Of a stretch of DNA of 49,089 nucleotides, positions 8,272-17,104 are shown one piece after another. This DNA is from Clostridiales bacterium (lineage in GTDB: Bacteria > Bacillota > Clostridia > Saccharofermentanales > Saccharofermentanaceae). The stretch lies in assembly GCA_017515465.1 (NCBI GenBank), contig JAFWFV010000065.1, positions 1 through 49,089 on the forward strand, read 5' to 3'. Numbering within the stretch: the stretch's first letter is position 1; every line of letters begins with the position of its first letter. Under the pieces are notes generated by a model, which was not told the origin of the DNA, did no database searches, and saw only the letters and a list, made by a program, of their open reading frames with translations. The translations under genes and the position numbers were made by a program.

Positions 8272-8319
8272 TATAATCGAATAACAAGGCTGCTTCAGAT
8301 ACCTTGAGGCAGCTTTTTT
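8272..8319 (+). terminator. -10 box followed at once by an intrinsic terminator (possible attenuator)
   Basis: A perfect TATAAT (8272-8277) has no clear -35. Eleven bases later GCTGCTTCA (8289-8297) pairs with TGAGGCAGC (8305-8313; one T-G pair), followed by a run of T. The hairpin is upstream of the 56-aa gene at 8345. If the box is a true promoter, this terminator is in the leader and would attenuate that gene; otherwise it ends upstream transcription. Confidence 0.5.
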
Positions 8320-8344
8320 ATTTCACAATATGGAGGCAGACATA

Positions 8345-8515
8345 ATGGATATCGATGTAAACAAGATCAAGGATATGGCAGCAGGAGCAGCAAGCGAACT
8401 GGATAAGAACAAGCAGGCAAAAGACGCAGTAGACGGTGTGATCAACAAGGTCGAGGAAAAGGTAAAGACAGACCTGCCCTCAGCTGATGACATCATCAAG
8501 GTTGTCAAAAACTGA
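8345..8515 (+). CDS. small acidic/lysine-rich protein of unknown function
   Basis: 56 aa from ATG 8345, preceded by TGGAGG; an ATG at 8330 overlaps that SD and is less likely. The sequence MDIDVNKIKDMAAGAASELD... is highly charged and predicted helical throughout, with Ala/Lys/Asp spacing (KDAVDGVINKVEEKVK) and no cysteine or membrane segment. The composition recalls small MT0933-like antitoxin or stress proteins, but I cannot assign it. It stands alone, ahead of the trp promoter. Confidence 0.6.
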   Translation: MDIDVNKIKDMAAGAASELDKNKQAKDAVDGVINKVEEKVKTDLPSADDIIKVVKN

Positions 8516-8543
8516 TCGATAACTGACAAATTACAAAATATTC

Positions 8544-8580
8544 TTGACATACCGTTGAGGTAGGTTTATCCTTACCTCAA
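8544..8580 (+). promoter_or_regulatory. trp operon promoter overlapped by an inverted repeat
   Basis: TTGACA (8544-8549) is followed after 17 bases by TATCCT (8567-8572). TTGAGGTA (8555-8562) and TACCTCAA (8573-8580) form a perfect 8-bp inverted repeat with 10 bases between, bracketing the -10 box. The placement is that of a repressor operator and is in addition to the T-box downstream. Confidence 0.55.
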
Positions 8581-8589
8581 CATTGACAA

Positions 8590-8871
8590 TCGAATAGTAT
8601 CTAAACCGTTGAAGCGGAAGTAAAAATGATCATGATCCCACAGAGAGCCTCTGATGATGAGAACGAGGCGGACCCCAGTTCATTACAATGGGCCGCTGAG
8701 GGTACAGTCAAAGGGCTCTTTGCCTGAGTATCTGTAACGTGAGCGCATACGTCAGTTGCGGGGGATATGATAGTATCCTGTAAGTTGCGCGAATCATCGT
8801 GAATCAAGGTGGCACCGCGGATTATCTTAGTTAATTCGTCCTTGAGCAAGTAATTGCTCGAGGACTTTTTT
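8590..8871 (+). ncRNA. T-box leader (tryptophan) with terminator
   Basis: The diagnostic T-box sequence AAGGTGGCACCGCGG lies at 8806-8820 and pairs with the CCA end of uncharged tRNA. A stem I region with an AGAGAG bulge motif (8641-8648) precedes it. The probable specifier is UGG at 8689-8691, fitting tryptophan, although I placed it by eye. The terminator GTCCTTGAGCAA/TTGCTCGAGGAC (8838-8865) is followed by six T (8866-8871). Uncharged tRNA-Trp would stabilise the antiterminator and let RNA polymerase reach trpE at 8904. Confidence 0.93.
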
Positions 8872-8903
8872 ATTGTCAAAAAAGAGAAAAGGAGGAAGAA
8901 GTC

Positions 8904-10367
8904 ATGGCCGTAAGACCATCAAAGGAAGAGATCAGAGATCTGGCCGGCAAGGGCGGCTACAAGGTTTGCCCCGTATCCGTTTCGATACTGTCCGACATCA
9001 AGACACCCATCGAAGTGCTCAAGATCCTGAAGGCAAATTCAACGCATGTGTACATGCTTGAATCAGTGGAGGACAGCCAGAAGTGGGGCAGATACACGTT
9101 CCTGGGCTTCGACCCCAAGCTGGAGATCACATGCTTTAACGGTGAGATGAGGATCGACAGAAAGATCATCAGGACAAACGAACCCGGCAAGTACTTAAGG
9201 GAGATCATGAAGGATTATGTAAGTCCCAGATTCGACTACCTCCCCACTTTTACAGGAGGACTCGTCGGTTATTTCTCATACGATTACATCAAGTATGCAG
9301 AACCCTCGCTGAAACTGGATGCCGAGGACAACGAACACTTCAAGGACTGCGATCTCATGCTCTTTGACAAGGTTATCGCCTTCGATAATCTGAAGCAGAA
9401 GATCATCCTCATCGCCAATATCAAGCTGGACAATATCGACAGCGAATACGACCGCGCAGTGAGGGAACTGGATGAACTGGTAAAGCTCATCAGAGAAGGT
9501 GAGAGTGTGAAAGAAGAGCCCGGCAGGCTCCTGTCGGAGATCAGGCCCCTCTTTGATAAAGAGCGTTACTGCAGCATGGTGGAAAAGGCAAAATACCACA
9601 TCAAGGAGGGAGACATCTTCCAGATCGTTCTGTCCAACAGGATGGAAGCAGATTATGAGGGCAGCCTCCTGAACGTTTACCGCGTGCTCAGGACCTTGAA
9701 TCCTTCTCCTTACATGTTCTACTTCTCAGGAACCGACGTTGAGGTTGCAGGCGCATCTCCTGAGACTCTCGTAAAGCTCACGGACGGAGTCCTCTACACA
9801 TTCCCTCTGGCAGGCACCAGGCCGAGAGGCAAGACCGAGGAGGAGGATCTGGCGCTGGAGAAAGACCTTCTGAAAGATGAGAAGGAACTGGCAGAACATA
9901 ACATGCACGTTGACCTGGGCCGCAACGACATCGGCAAGATCAGCAAGTACGGCAGTGTATCCGTTGAGAAGTATCACTCCATCGAGCGTTTCTCACATGT
10001 AATGCACATAGGTTCAACGGTAAGGGGCGAGATCAGGGACGACATGGATGCATTCGATGCCATAGACTCCATACTGCCGGCAGGAACTCTGTCCGGCGCA
10101 CCCAAGATCCGCGCATGCCAGCTCATCAATGATCTGGAGGACTGCAAGAGAGGCATCTACGGCGGCGCCATCGGATATATAGATTTCACAGGCAATCTGG
10201 ATACATGCATCGCCATCAGGCTCGCATATAAAAAAGACGGCAAGGTATTCATCAGGAGCGGAGCAGGTATCGTTTACGATTCCGTTCCCGAGAAGGAATA
10301 CCAGGAATGCATCAACAAGGCTAAGGCCGTTGTAAAGGCAATAGAGGAGGCAGAGACATGTTACTGA
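8904..10367 (+). CDS. trpE: anthranilate synthase component I
   Basis: 487 aa. It makes anthranilate from chorismate with ammonia supplied by TrpG. The N-terminal domain carries the tryptophan feedback site (LLES-type element VYMLESVEDSQKWGRYTFLG). The C-terminal chorismate-binding domain shows GDIFQIVLSNR, PSPYMFYF, GASPETLV, PLAGTRPRG, HNMHVDLGRNDIGK and PAGTLSGAPK. The ATG at 8904 has a strong SD (aaaggagg). It is the first gene after the T-box. It overlaps trpG by 10 bases. Confidence 0.97.
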   Translation: MAVRPSKEEIRDLAGKGGYKVCPVSVSILSDIKTPIEVLKILKANSTHVYMLESVEDSQKWGRYTFLGFDPKLEITCFNGEMRIDRKIIRTNEPGKYLREIMKDYVSPRFDYLPTFTGGLVGYFSYDYIKYAEPSLKLDAEDNEHFKDCDLMLFDKVIAFDNLKQKIILIANIKLDNIDSEYDRAVRELDELVKLIREGESVKEEPGRLLSEIRPLFDKERYCSMVEKAKYHIKEGDIFQIVLSNRMEADYEGSLLNVYRVLRTLNPSPYMFYFSGTDVEVAGASPETLVKLTDGVLYTFPLAGTRPRGKTEEEDLALEKDLLKDEKELAEHNMHVDLGRNDIGKISKYGSVSVEKYHSIERFSHVMHIGSTVRGEIRDDMDAFDAIDSILPAGTLSGAPKIRACQLINDLEDCKRGIYGGAIGYIDFTGNLDTCIAIRLAYKKDGKVFIRSGAGIVYDSVPEKEYQECINKAKAVVKAIEEAETCY

Positions 10368-10939
10368 TAATAGATAATTATGACAGCTTCTCCTATAACC
10401 TCTACCAGCTCATAGGAGGGATATATCCCGACATCAGGGTCATCAGGAACGATGCCATGACAGTATCTGAGATAGAGGCTCTCGCCCCTGATGCCATAGT
10501 GATATCACCCGGTCCCGGCAGGCCTTCTGATGCAGGCGTATGCATCGATGTAATAAGGGAACTGGGTCCTAAGATCCCGATGCTGGGCGTATGCCTCGGC
10601 CATCAGGCCATTTGCGAAGCATTTGGTGCGACCGTTACATATGCAAAGGAGCTGATGCACGGCAAGCAGTCCGTGGCGACGGTCGATCCCACCAGCAAGC
10701 TCTACAGGGGCATGACGAACAGGATCAAGGTCGCCAGATACCATTCCCTGGCAGCTGACCCCGATACGATCCCGGAATGCCTCAGGGTAACGGCAAAGAC
10801 GGATGACGGCGAGATCATGGGTATCAAGCACGCATCCTACGACATATACGGCGTGCAGTTCCATCCCGAATCGATCCTCACGCCGGACGGCAAGACGATA
10901 CTGAAGAACTTCATAGACATAGCAATGAGCAAAAGATAA
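10358..10939 (+). CDS. trpG: anthranilate synthase component II (glutamine amidotransferase)
   Basis: 193 aa, a class I glutamine amidotransferase that gives ammonia to TrpE. The catalytic Cys is in GVCLGHQAI (about residue 80), and the His and Glu are in QFHPES (about 168-172). The N-terminus [16 protein letters not shown] is typical. The start overlaps the end of trpE. It is not fused to trpD. Confidence 0.97.
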   Translation: MLLIIDNYDSFSYNLYQLIGGIYPDIRVIRNDAMTVSEIEALAPDAIVISPGPGRPSDAGVCIDVIRELGPKIPMLGVCLGHQAICEAFGATVTYAKELMHGKQSVATVDPTSKLYRGMTNRIKVARYHSLAADPDTIPECLRVTAKTDDGEIMGIKHASYDIYGVQFHPESILTPDGKTILKNFIDIAMSKR

Positions 10940-10955
10940 TAAGGAGGACATTAAG

Positions 10956-11981
10956 ATGATCAAGGAAGCGATAATCAAGATAGTTAACAAGGAAGACCTC
11001 ACATACGAAGAGGCTTATACCGTCATGAACGAGATCATGAACGGCGAGACGACACAGACACAGAACGCGGCATTCCTGGCCGCCCTTTCCACCAAGAGCG
11101 CTAAGGCTGAGACAATAGATGAGATCTCAGGATGCGCACAGGCCATGAGAGAGCACGCCCAGCAGGTTCCCCATCCCGGCATGGAAGTCCTGGAGATCGT
11201 AGGAACGGGCGGAGACAAGGCAGGCAGCTTTAACATCTCAACGACATCTGCATTCGTGATCGCCGCAGCAGGCGTTAAGGTCGCAAAGCACGGCAACAGG
11301 GCTGCATCATCCAGGAGCGGAACTGCTGACTGTCTCGAGGCTCTGGGTGCCAACATCAACCTCGATCCCGACCAGTGCCTGAAGCTCCTGGAAGAGACAG
11401 GCTTCTGCTTCTTCTTTGCACAGAAGTATCACTCATCCATGAAGTATGTTGGCGCCATCCGTAAGGAGCTGGGCTTCAGGACCGTATTCAACATCCTCGG
11501 CCCCCTCACCAATCCTTCCAAACCTGAGTACTTCCTCCTGGGCGTATATGACGAATATCTCGTAGAGGTCGTAGCACACGTTCTGGGATCCCTGGGAGTA
11601 AAGCGCGCACTTGTCGTTCACGGCATGGACAAGCTCGATGAGATCTCAGCAAGCGAAGAGACTTTCGTATGTGAGCTCAATAACGGCGAATATAAGAAAT
11701 ACCATATCAAGCCCGAGGAATTCGGACTTCCCAGAGGACTTAAGGAAGACATCGCAGGCGGACTCCCTGAGGAGAACGCACAGGTTACCAGAGACATCCT
11801 CGCAGGCAAGATCACCGACACCAGGCGAGTAACCGTTCTCATGAACGCAGGTGCTGCTATCTATGTAGGCGGCAAGGCATCTTCCATCGCTGAGGGTGTC
11901 AAGATGGCAGCAGAGCTTATCGACAGCGGCAAGGCACTGGAACACCTCGAGAAGTTCATCAAGCTCTCCAACGAGGTCTGA
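10956..11981 (+). CDS. trpD: anthranilate phosphoribosyltransferase
   Basis: 341 aa. It transfers phosphoribose from PRPP to anthranilate. The PRPP-binding loop is [19 protein letters not shown], followed by [20 protein letters not shown]. The later NILGPLTNP motif is also conserved. The gene is separated from trpG by 16 bases containing aaggagg. Length is normal for the family. Confidence 0.97.
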   Translation: MIKEAIIKIVNKEDLTYEEAYTVMNEIMNGETTQTQNAAFLAALSTKSAKAETIDEISGCAQAMREHAQQVPHPGMEVLEIVGTGGDKAGSFNISTTSAFVIAAAGVKVAKHGNRAASSRSGTADCLEALGANINLDPDQCLKLLEETGFCFFFAQKYHSSMKYVGAIRKELGFRTVFNILGPLTNPSKPEYFLLGVYDEYLVEVVAHVLGSLGVKRALVVHGMDKLDEISASEETFVCELNNGEYKKYHIKPEEFGLPRGLKEDIAGGLPEENAQVTRDILAGKITDTRRVTVLMNAGAAIYVGGKASSIAEGVKMAAELIDSGKALEHLEKFIKLSNEV

Positions 11982-11982
11982 T

Positions 11983-12768
11983 ATGCCGGATATATTGGAA
12001 ACCATCGCTGAATCCACCAGAGCCAGGGTATCGCGCTCCCGTGATAAAGTCTCTGATACAGTTATCAGGGATCTGGCATACGGGACCGGAAAGGGTGACT
12101 TCTCCTTTGAGAAGGCACTGAGAGGCGAGGGCATGAGCTTCATCTGCGAATGCAAAAAGGCATCTCCGTCCAAGGGAGTGATCGCAGAGGACTTCCCCTA
12201 TCTCGATATAGCCAGAGCATACGAGGACGCAGGGGCATCCGCGATCTCCGTTCTCACTGAACCCGAATGGTTCATGGGAGATATCAGATACCTGGAGGAG
12301 ATCTCATCTGAGGTCAGGATACCTACCCTCAGGAAGGACTTTACGGTGGACGATTACATGATCTACGAAGCCAAGGCATCCGGCGCATCCGCCGTGCTCC
12401 TGATCTGCTCCATCCTCACGGCAAAACAGATCGGAGAGTATATCAGGGTGGCAGACGAACTGGGACTTTCCGCACTGGTCGAGGCACATGACCATAACGA
12501 GGTCCAGATAGCACTTGGTGAAGGCGCCAGGGTGATAGGTGTCAACAACAGGAACCTGAGAGATTTCTCGGTGGATCCCCTCAACTGTCTGAGACTGAGG
12601 GAATATGTTCCTGAAGATGTGATCTTCGTAGCCGAGAGCGGCGTAAAGACACATAAGGACATTGACGAATTGCTCATAAATAAGGTTGATGCTGTGCTTA
12701 TCGGGGAATCCATGATGAGATCCCCCGATAAGAAGGCATTCCTGAATGAACTGAGGTACGGAGCATGA
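11983..12768 (+). CDS. trpC: indole-3-glycerol-phosphate synthase
   Basis: 261 aa from ATG 11983, immediately after the trpD stop (TGA 11979-11981). The frame is open further upstream, but that part lies inside trpD and does not resemble the family. The (beta/alpha)8 barrel shows ECKKASPSKG with the catalytic Lys, SVLTEPEWF, LRKDFTVDDYMI, EAHDHNEV, GVNNRNLRDF and ESGVKT. It decarboxylates and cyclises CdRP to indole-glycerol phosphate. It overlaps trpF by four bases. Confidence 0.96.
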   Translation: MPDILETIAESTRARVSRSRDKVSDTVIRDLAYGTGKGDFSFEKALRGEGMSFICECKKASPSKGVIAEDFPYLDIARAYEDAGASAISVLTEPEWFMGDIRYLEEISSEVRIPTLRKDFTVDDYMIYEAKASGASAVLLICSILTAKQIGEYIRVADELGLSALVEAHDHNEVQIALGEGARVIGVNNRNLRDFSVDPLNCLRLREYVPEDVIFVAESGVKTHKDIDELLINKVDAVLIGESMMRSPDKKAFLNELRYGA

Positions 12769-13379
12769 ACACTCCCAGGATCAAGATATGCGGACTCATG
12801 ACGGAAGACGATGTCTATACCTGTAATGAGTACCGTCCCGAATATGTGGGATTCATGTTCTGTGAAAAGAGCAGGAGATATATAACTCCGGAGACTGCAT
12901 CCCGCTTCAGGGAGATCCTCGATCCGTCCATCAGGGCCGTAGGGGTTTTTGTTGATGCACCTGCATCAGATGTTGCAAAGATCGCCAATCTAGGTATTAT
13001 TGATATCGTGCAGCTCCACGGAAGCGAATCTGACAGGTACATAGAACAGCTCAAGGGCATGATCCGCCTGCCGGTGTTCAAGGCCATATCTGTCAGGGAC
13101 AGGGATTCCATACGTCAGGCAAACATGAGTTCCGCCGACATGATCCTCGTGGATTCAGGCACGGGAGGAACGGGAAAGGTATTTAACTGGGAACTCCTGA
13201 AGGACATCAACAGGGATTATTTCCTGGCAGGAGGGCTGTCGCCCGATAATGTCAGGGAGGCTCTGAAGCTCGGACCCTACGCACTGGACGTCAGCTCCGG
13301 CGTTGAGACCGACGGCAAAAAGGACAAGGACAAGATAGCTGCTTTCATAAAGAGATCAAGAGGAATCAAGGAGAAATAA
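12765..13379 (+). CDS. trpF: phosphoribosylanthranilate isomerase
   Basis: 204 aa. KICGLM near the N-terminus carries the catalytic Cys; VGFMF, VGVFVD, QLHGSE, LVDSG and [10 protein letters not shown] follow in the usual order, so the catalytic Asp is also present (LVDS). The barrel enzyme performs an Amadori rearrangement of PRA to CdRP. It is a separate gene here, not fused to trpC. The start ATG overlaps the trpC stop. Confidence 0.96.
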   Translation: MNTPRIKICGLMTEDDVYTCNEYRPEYVGFMFCEKSRRYITPETASRFREILDPSIRAVGVFVDAPASDVAKIANLGIIDIVQLHGSESDRYIEQLKGMIRLPVFKAISVRDRDSIRQANMSSADMILVDSGTGGTGKVFNWELLKDINRDYFLAGGLSPDNVREALKLGPYALDVSSGVETDGKKDKDKIAAFIKRSRGIKEK

Positions 13380-13380
13380 C

Positions 13381-14571
13381 ATGGCAGATAAGAACGGGCG
13401 TTTCGGCATACATGGCGGGCAGTATATCCCCGAGACATTGATGAATGCCGTTATCGAACTGGAAGAAGCATATAACCATTACAAGAACGATCCTGAGTTC
13501 AACCGTGAGCTCACAGACCTGTTCAACAACTACGCAGGACGCCCCTCGCTCCTGTATTACGCATCCAAGATGACCAGTGACCTCGGCGGTGCAAAGATCT
13601 ACCTCAAGAGGGAAGATCTGAACCACACGGGTTCACATAAGATCAATAATGTTCTGGGTCAGGCTCTGCTGGCAAAGAAGATGGGCAAGACCAGACTGAT
13701 CGCCGAGACGGGTGCAGGTCAGCACGGCGTTGCCACGGCAACAGCTGCAGCTCTGATGGGCATGGAATGCGTCGTATTCATGGGTGAGGAAGATACAAAG
13801 AGACAGGCACTTAACGTTTACAGGATGAAGCTCCTGGGTGCAGATGTCATTCCCGTCAAGAGTGGCACAGCGACACTTAAGGACGCCGTATCCGAGGCTA
13901 TGAGGGAGTGGACATCCAGGATAGATGATACACATTACTGTCTGGGTTCCGTCATGGGACCTCATCCGTTCCCCACCATCGTCAGGGATTTCCAGGCCGT
14001 AATATCCAGAGAGATCAAGAGCCAGATGATGGAGGCCGAGGGCAGGCTCCCCGATGCGGTCATAGCCTGCTGCGGCGGCGGTTCAAATGCCATAGGCTCA
14101 TTCTATAACTTCATTGAGGATAAGGATGTAAAACTCATAGGCTGTGAGGCGGCAGGCAGGGGTATCGACACATTCGAGACTGCAGCCACCATCAATACGG
14201 GCAGGCTCGGCATCTTCCACGGCATGAAGTCCTACTTCTGCCAGGATGAGTACGGCCAGATCGCACCTGTCTATTCCATATCCGCAGGTCTCGATTATCC
14301 CGGCATCGGACCCGAGCATGCTATGCTTCACGATACGGGCAGGGCAGAATACGTTGCCATTACGGACGATGAGGCAGTAGAGGCTTTCGAGTATCTGTCC
14401 AGGACAGAAGGCATCATTCCTGCAATAGAATCTGCACACGCAGTGGCATATGCACGCAAATATGCTCCCACACTGGATAAGGACAAGATCATCGTCATCA
14501 CCATCTCCGGCAGGGGAGACAAGGACTGCGCGGCTATTGCCAGATACAGAGGAGAGGATATAAATGAGTAA
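13381..14571 (+). CDS. trpB: tryptophan synthase beta chain
   Basis: 396 aa. It joins indole and serine with PLP. The PLP lysine is in [10 protein letters not shown] (about residue 86), the catalytic Glu in [11 protein letters not shown], and the phosphate-binding loop is [10 protein letters not shown]. The C-terminal HAVAYA and ISGRGDKD motifs are present. Its sequence is of the canonical TrpB1 type that pairs with TrpA. One base separates it from trpF, and it overlaps trpA by 8 bases. Confidence 0.98.
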   Translation: MADKNGRFGIHGGQYIPETLMNAVIELEEAYNHYKNDPEFNRELTDLFNNYAGRPSLLYYASKMTSDLGGAKIYLKREDLNHTGSHKINNVLGQALLAKKMGKTRLIAETGAGQHGVATATAAALMGMECVVFMGEEDTKRQALNVYRMKLLGADVIPVKSGTATLKDAVSEAMREWTSRIDDTHYCLGSVMGPHPFPTIVRDFQAVISREIKSQMMEAEGRLPDAVIACCGGGSNAIGSFYNFIEDKDVKLIGCEAAGRGIDTFETAATINTGRLGIFHGMKSYFCQDEYGQIAPVYSISAGLDYPGIGPEHAMLHDTGRAEYVAITDDEAVEAFEYLSRTEGIIPAIESAHAVAYARKYAPTLDKDKIIVITISGRGDKDCAAIARYRGEDINE

Positions 14572-15343
14572 TATATATAAGGCTTTTGAAAACGGCAAAG
14601 CATTTATCCCGTTCATTACATGCGGCGATCCGGATCTGGAGACGACGGAGAAGATCGTAAGGGAGATGGAGAAGAACGGTGCGGACCTGATCGAGCTGGG
14701 GATACCTTTCTCAGACCCCACTGCGGAGGGTCCCGTCATTCAGGAGGCCAACATCAGAGCTCTTACTGCAGGCACCACCACCGATAAGGTCTTTGACATG
14801 GTCAGAAAGCTCAGGAGCGGCGATGATAGGGTCAAGGTTCCCATGGTCTTCATGACATATGCAAACGTGGTCTTTTCATATGGTGCGGAGAAGTTCATCT
14901 CCACATGCAGTGAGATAGGCATCGACGGGCTGATCCTGCCTGATATTCCTTATGAGGAAAAGGGCGAATTCATCGACATCACCGACCGCTTTGGTCTCGA
15001 TCTGATATCCCTCATCGCTCCCACGTCGGAGGGTAGGATATCCAGGATCGCTTCCGAAGCAAAGGGCTTCATCTATGTAGTATCGAGCCTGGGGGTAACA
15101 GGCGTCAGGTCTAGCATCAACACTGATATCGGTTCAGTATGCGAGGCCATTAAGCAGTCTTCATCCGTTCCCTGCGCCATCGGCTTTGGCATATCCACAC
15201 CTGAGCAGGCCGCTGCCATGGCATCTTTTGCAGACGGCGTCATTGTTGGTTCCGCCATAGTCAGGCTCATAGCCGCAAACGGGAGGAACAGTGCCCCTGT
15301 TGTAGGTGAATATGTAAAGAGCATGAAGGATGCCATAAGGTAA
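14564..15343 (+). CDS. trpA: tryptophan synthase alpha chain
   Basis: 259 aa. It splits indole-3-glycerol phosphate and channels indole to TrpB. Catalytic Glu is in [19 protein letters not shown], and catalytic Asp in [12 protein letters not shown]. The phosphate-binding GFGIST and VGSAIV motifs are conserved. It is the last trp gene; an intrinsic terminator follows at 15401. The gene order trpEGDCFBA is the classical Firmicute order. Confidence 0.97.
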   Translation: MSNIYKAFENGKAFIPFITCGDPDLETTEKIVREMEKNGADLIELGIPFSDPTAEGPVIQEANIRALTAGTTTDKVFDMVRKLRSGDDRVKVPMVFMTYANVVFSYGAEKFISTCSEIGIDGLILPDIPYEEKGEFIDITDRFGLDLISLIAPTSEGRISRIASEAKGFIYVVSSLGVTGVRSSINTDIGSVCEAIKQSSSVPCAIGFGISTPEQAAAMASFADGVIVGSAIVRLIAANGRNSAPVVGEYVKSMKDAIR

Positions 15344-15400
15344 ACTGACAATAACGTCTGCCCCTTTTACTACTATTCTATGCAATATAACGATCTTTTC

Positions 15401-15428
15401 AGGGACGGGATACCGTCCCTGTGTTTTT
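15401..15428 (+). terminator. trp operon terminator
   Basis: AGGGACGG (15401-15408) pairs with CCGTCCCT (15413-15420) across a GATA loop, followed by GTGTTTTT. It lies 58 bases after trpA. Confidence 0.9.
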
Positions 15429-15510
15429 AACGTTATTTATAGTAGAATCATTAAAGCGGTATGGGATAATCTGTTTCCCGTTTGATCACAATAATCGGAG
15501 GTTTATTCAT

Positions 15511-16284
15511 ATGAAAAACTATTTTGACCTTAAGGGCCAGGTTGCTATTGTCACGGGCTGTTCCACAGGTTTGGGCGTTCAGATGGCCAAGGCTTTTGCC
15601 AATCAGGGATGCAACATCGTTGCAGTTGCACGCCGTAAGAACCTTGTTGATGAGGTTGCAGCATCCATCGCATCCGAATACGGTGTAGAGGCCATCGGTA
15701 TCTCCTGTGACATCACAGACACTGCCAGGGTTGATGCAATGGTACAGGAAGTATATGACAAGTTCGGCAGGATCGACATCCTCGTTAACAATGCCGGCAC
15801 CGGCGCTGTTGCACCCGCAGTTGATATCACTGACGAGCAGTTCTACAACGAGATCGATATCGACCTCTTCGGTTCATTCCGTGTAGCAAGAGCAGTTGCC
15901 AAGGTAGCAATGCTCCCTGCAGGCTACGGACGCATCATAAACATCGCCTCCATGTATGGTCTCGTAGGAAACAAGGCAGCTACATGTGCTCCTTATCACG
16001 CAGCCAAGGGCGGCGTTGTCAACATGACAAGAGCTCTTGCAGCCGAGTGGGCTAACAAGGGTATCACGGTAAATGCTATCTGCCCCGGTTATTTCTGGAC
16101 ACCTCTCACTGCAGAGACACTCGATTCCGAGTTTTTCCAGGCTTACATGAAGCAGGCAGTTCCCCAGGAGCGTTACGGCAGAGAGGGTGAGCTCGATACA
16201 TGTGCCCTGTTCCTTGCTTCTCCGGAGTCTTCCTACGTAACAGGTCAGAACATCGCCGTTGACGGCGGATATACTGCTGTTTGA
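15511..16284 (+). CDS. SDR-family oxidoreductase (gluconate 5-dehydrogenase-like)
   Basis: 257 aa from ATG 15511, which has a cggagg SD 9 bases upstream; the in-frame upstream extension overlaps the trp terminator and is rejected. The Rossmann motif is TGCSTGLG (residues about 15-22), followed by LVNNAGTG, the catalytic Ser in INIASMYG and YHAAKGG. A C-terminal GQNIAVDGG is conserved. The overall pattern resembles gluconate 5-dehydrogenase / 2-deoxygluconate dehydrogenase rather than FabG, but substrate cannot be settled. Single-gene unit between two terminators; a possible -10 TAGAAT lies at 15443-15448. Confidence 0.9.
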   Translation: MKNYFDLKGQVAIVTGCSTGLGVQMAKAFANQGCNIVAVARRKNLVDEVAASIASEYGVEAIGISCDITDTARVDAMVQEVYDKFGRIDILVNNAGTGAVAPAVDITDEQFYNEIDIDLFGSFRVARAVAKVAMLPAGYGRIINIASMYGLVGNKAATCAPYHAAKGGVVNMTRALAAEWANKGITVNAICPGYFWTPLTAETLDSEFFQAYMKQAVPQERYGREGELDTCALFLASPESSYVTGQNIAVDGGYTAV

Positions 16285-16305
16285 TCAATAGATATCTGAT
16301 AAAAG

Positions 16306-16340
16306 AAAGAACTCTGTCCATACCCGGGCAGAGTTCTTTT
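16306..16340 (+). terminator. terminator after the SDR gene
   Basis: AAAGAACTCTG (16306-16316) pairs perfectly with CAGAGTTCTTT (16329-16339), with a 12-base loop and T at the 3' end. Confidence 0.88.
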
Positions 16341-16417
16341 AATGTTATAAAAAAGACAAAATCAGTAATTTTTTAACATAATTGATAAAAAATTCAAACC
16401 AATTGTTAATTTTTGGG

Positions 16418-16426
16418 TGCTATAAT
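16418..16426 (+). promoter_or_regulatory. extended -10 promoter of the pilus operon
   Basis: TGC directly before TATAAT (16421-16426) is a consensus extended -10; the -35 region is poor. It lies 40 bases ahead of the signal peptidase start and follows the SDR terminator, so it probably drives the whole locus to 24355. Confidence 0.6.
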
Positions 16427-16465
16427 ACGCACTATACTTCTTTTTGCTCGTTAATAAGGGATGGT

Positions 16466-17095
16466 ATGGAAAAAGACGATCTTAAGAACCTGAGCCGACA
16501 GGAACTCGTAGATGTTGTCTACAATCTGGTGGAAGACCCGGACAAGGCAAAGAGCGAACCCGTTTCCAGACAAGTGGCCGGGGAGAGACGAAGACTCAGG
16601 AAAAAGGCGAAAGCAAGACGTGCCCTCGTTACTGCACTGGGGATCCTTGTGGTGGTCGCAGCGGTCTCCGTTCTTGTTTCGACATATCTCCTGCCGGTAA
16701 TACAGGTGTCCGGGGACAGCATGGAACCCACCCTGTCTGACGGAGACGTTCTCGTTCTGCTCAATACCGATAACTTCACCAGCGGGCAGCTCTGCTGCAT
16801 TGCATGGCAGAACAAACTCCTGATCAAGCGTGTTATTGCTTTGTCAGGAGATACGGTTGACATTGATGCTGCAGGAAATGTGAGCATAAACGGTTCAGTC
16901 ATCGACGAACCGTACTTAAGCGAAAAGAGCCTCGGGGAGTGCGATATCGAATTCCCCTATATCGTTCCCGAGGGGACGGTCTTCGTAATGGGAGACCACA
17001 GGGCATCTTCGATAGACAGCAGGAGCACTGCCGTCGGTCCGATCACGAACGATCAGATCGTGGGCAGGGTCCTTGGAAAGATATGGCCGTTATAA
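16466..17095 (+). CDS. signal peptidase I of the pilus locus
   Basis: 209 aa from ATG 16466; the frame is open upstream to 16382 but that part covers the promoter. A basic cytoplasmic N-terminus (residues 1-52, with RRRLRKKAKARR) leads to one TM (about 53-77). The catalytic domain has nucleophile S85 in VSGDSMEPT and general base K121 in LLIKRVIALSGD; the box E-like VMGDHRASSIDSR follows. It cleaves signal peptides outside the membrane. Its place as first gene of a pilus operon suggests a dedicated pilin-processing enzyme, as known in several Gram-positive pilus islands. It is separated from the adhesin gene by 9 bases. Confidence 0.93.
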   Translation: MEKDDLKNLSRQELVDVVYNLVEDPDKAKSEPVSRQVAGERRRLRKKAKARRALVTALGILVVVAAVSVLVSTYLLPVIQVSGDSMEPTLSDGDVLVLLNTDNFTSGQLCCIAWQNKLLIKRVIALSGDTVDIDAAGNVSINGSVIDEPYLSEKSLGECDIEFPYIVPEGTVFVMGDHRASSIDSRSTAVGPITNDQIVGRVLGKIWPL

Positions 17096-17104
17096 GAGAG
17101 GAAA

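Noticed and set aside
8288..8313. Sixth ANTAR leader at the 56-aa gene
   Set aside because: An AAGGCT string is present, but flanking bases do not pair and loop position 5 is not a purine.
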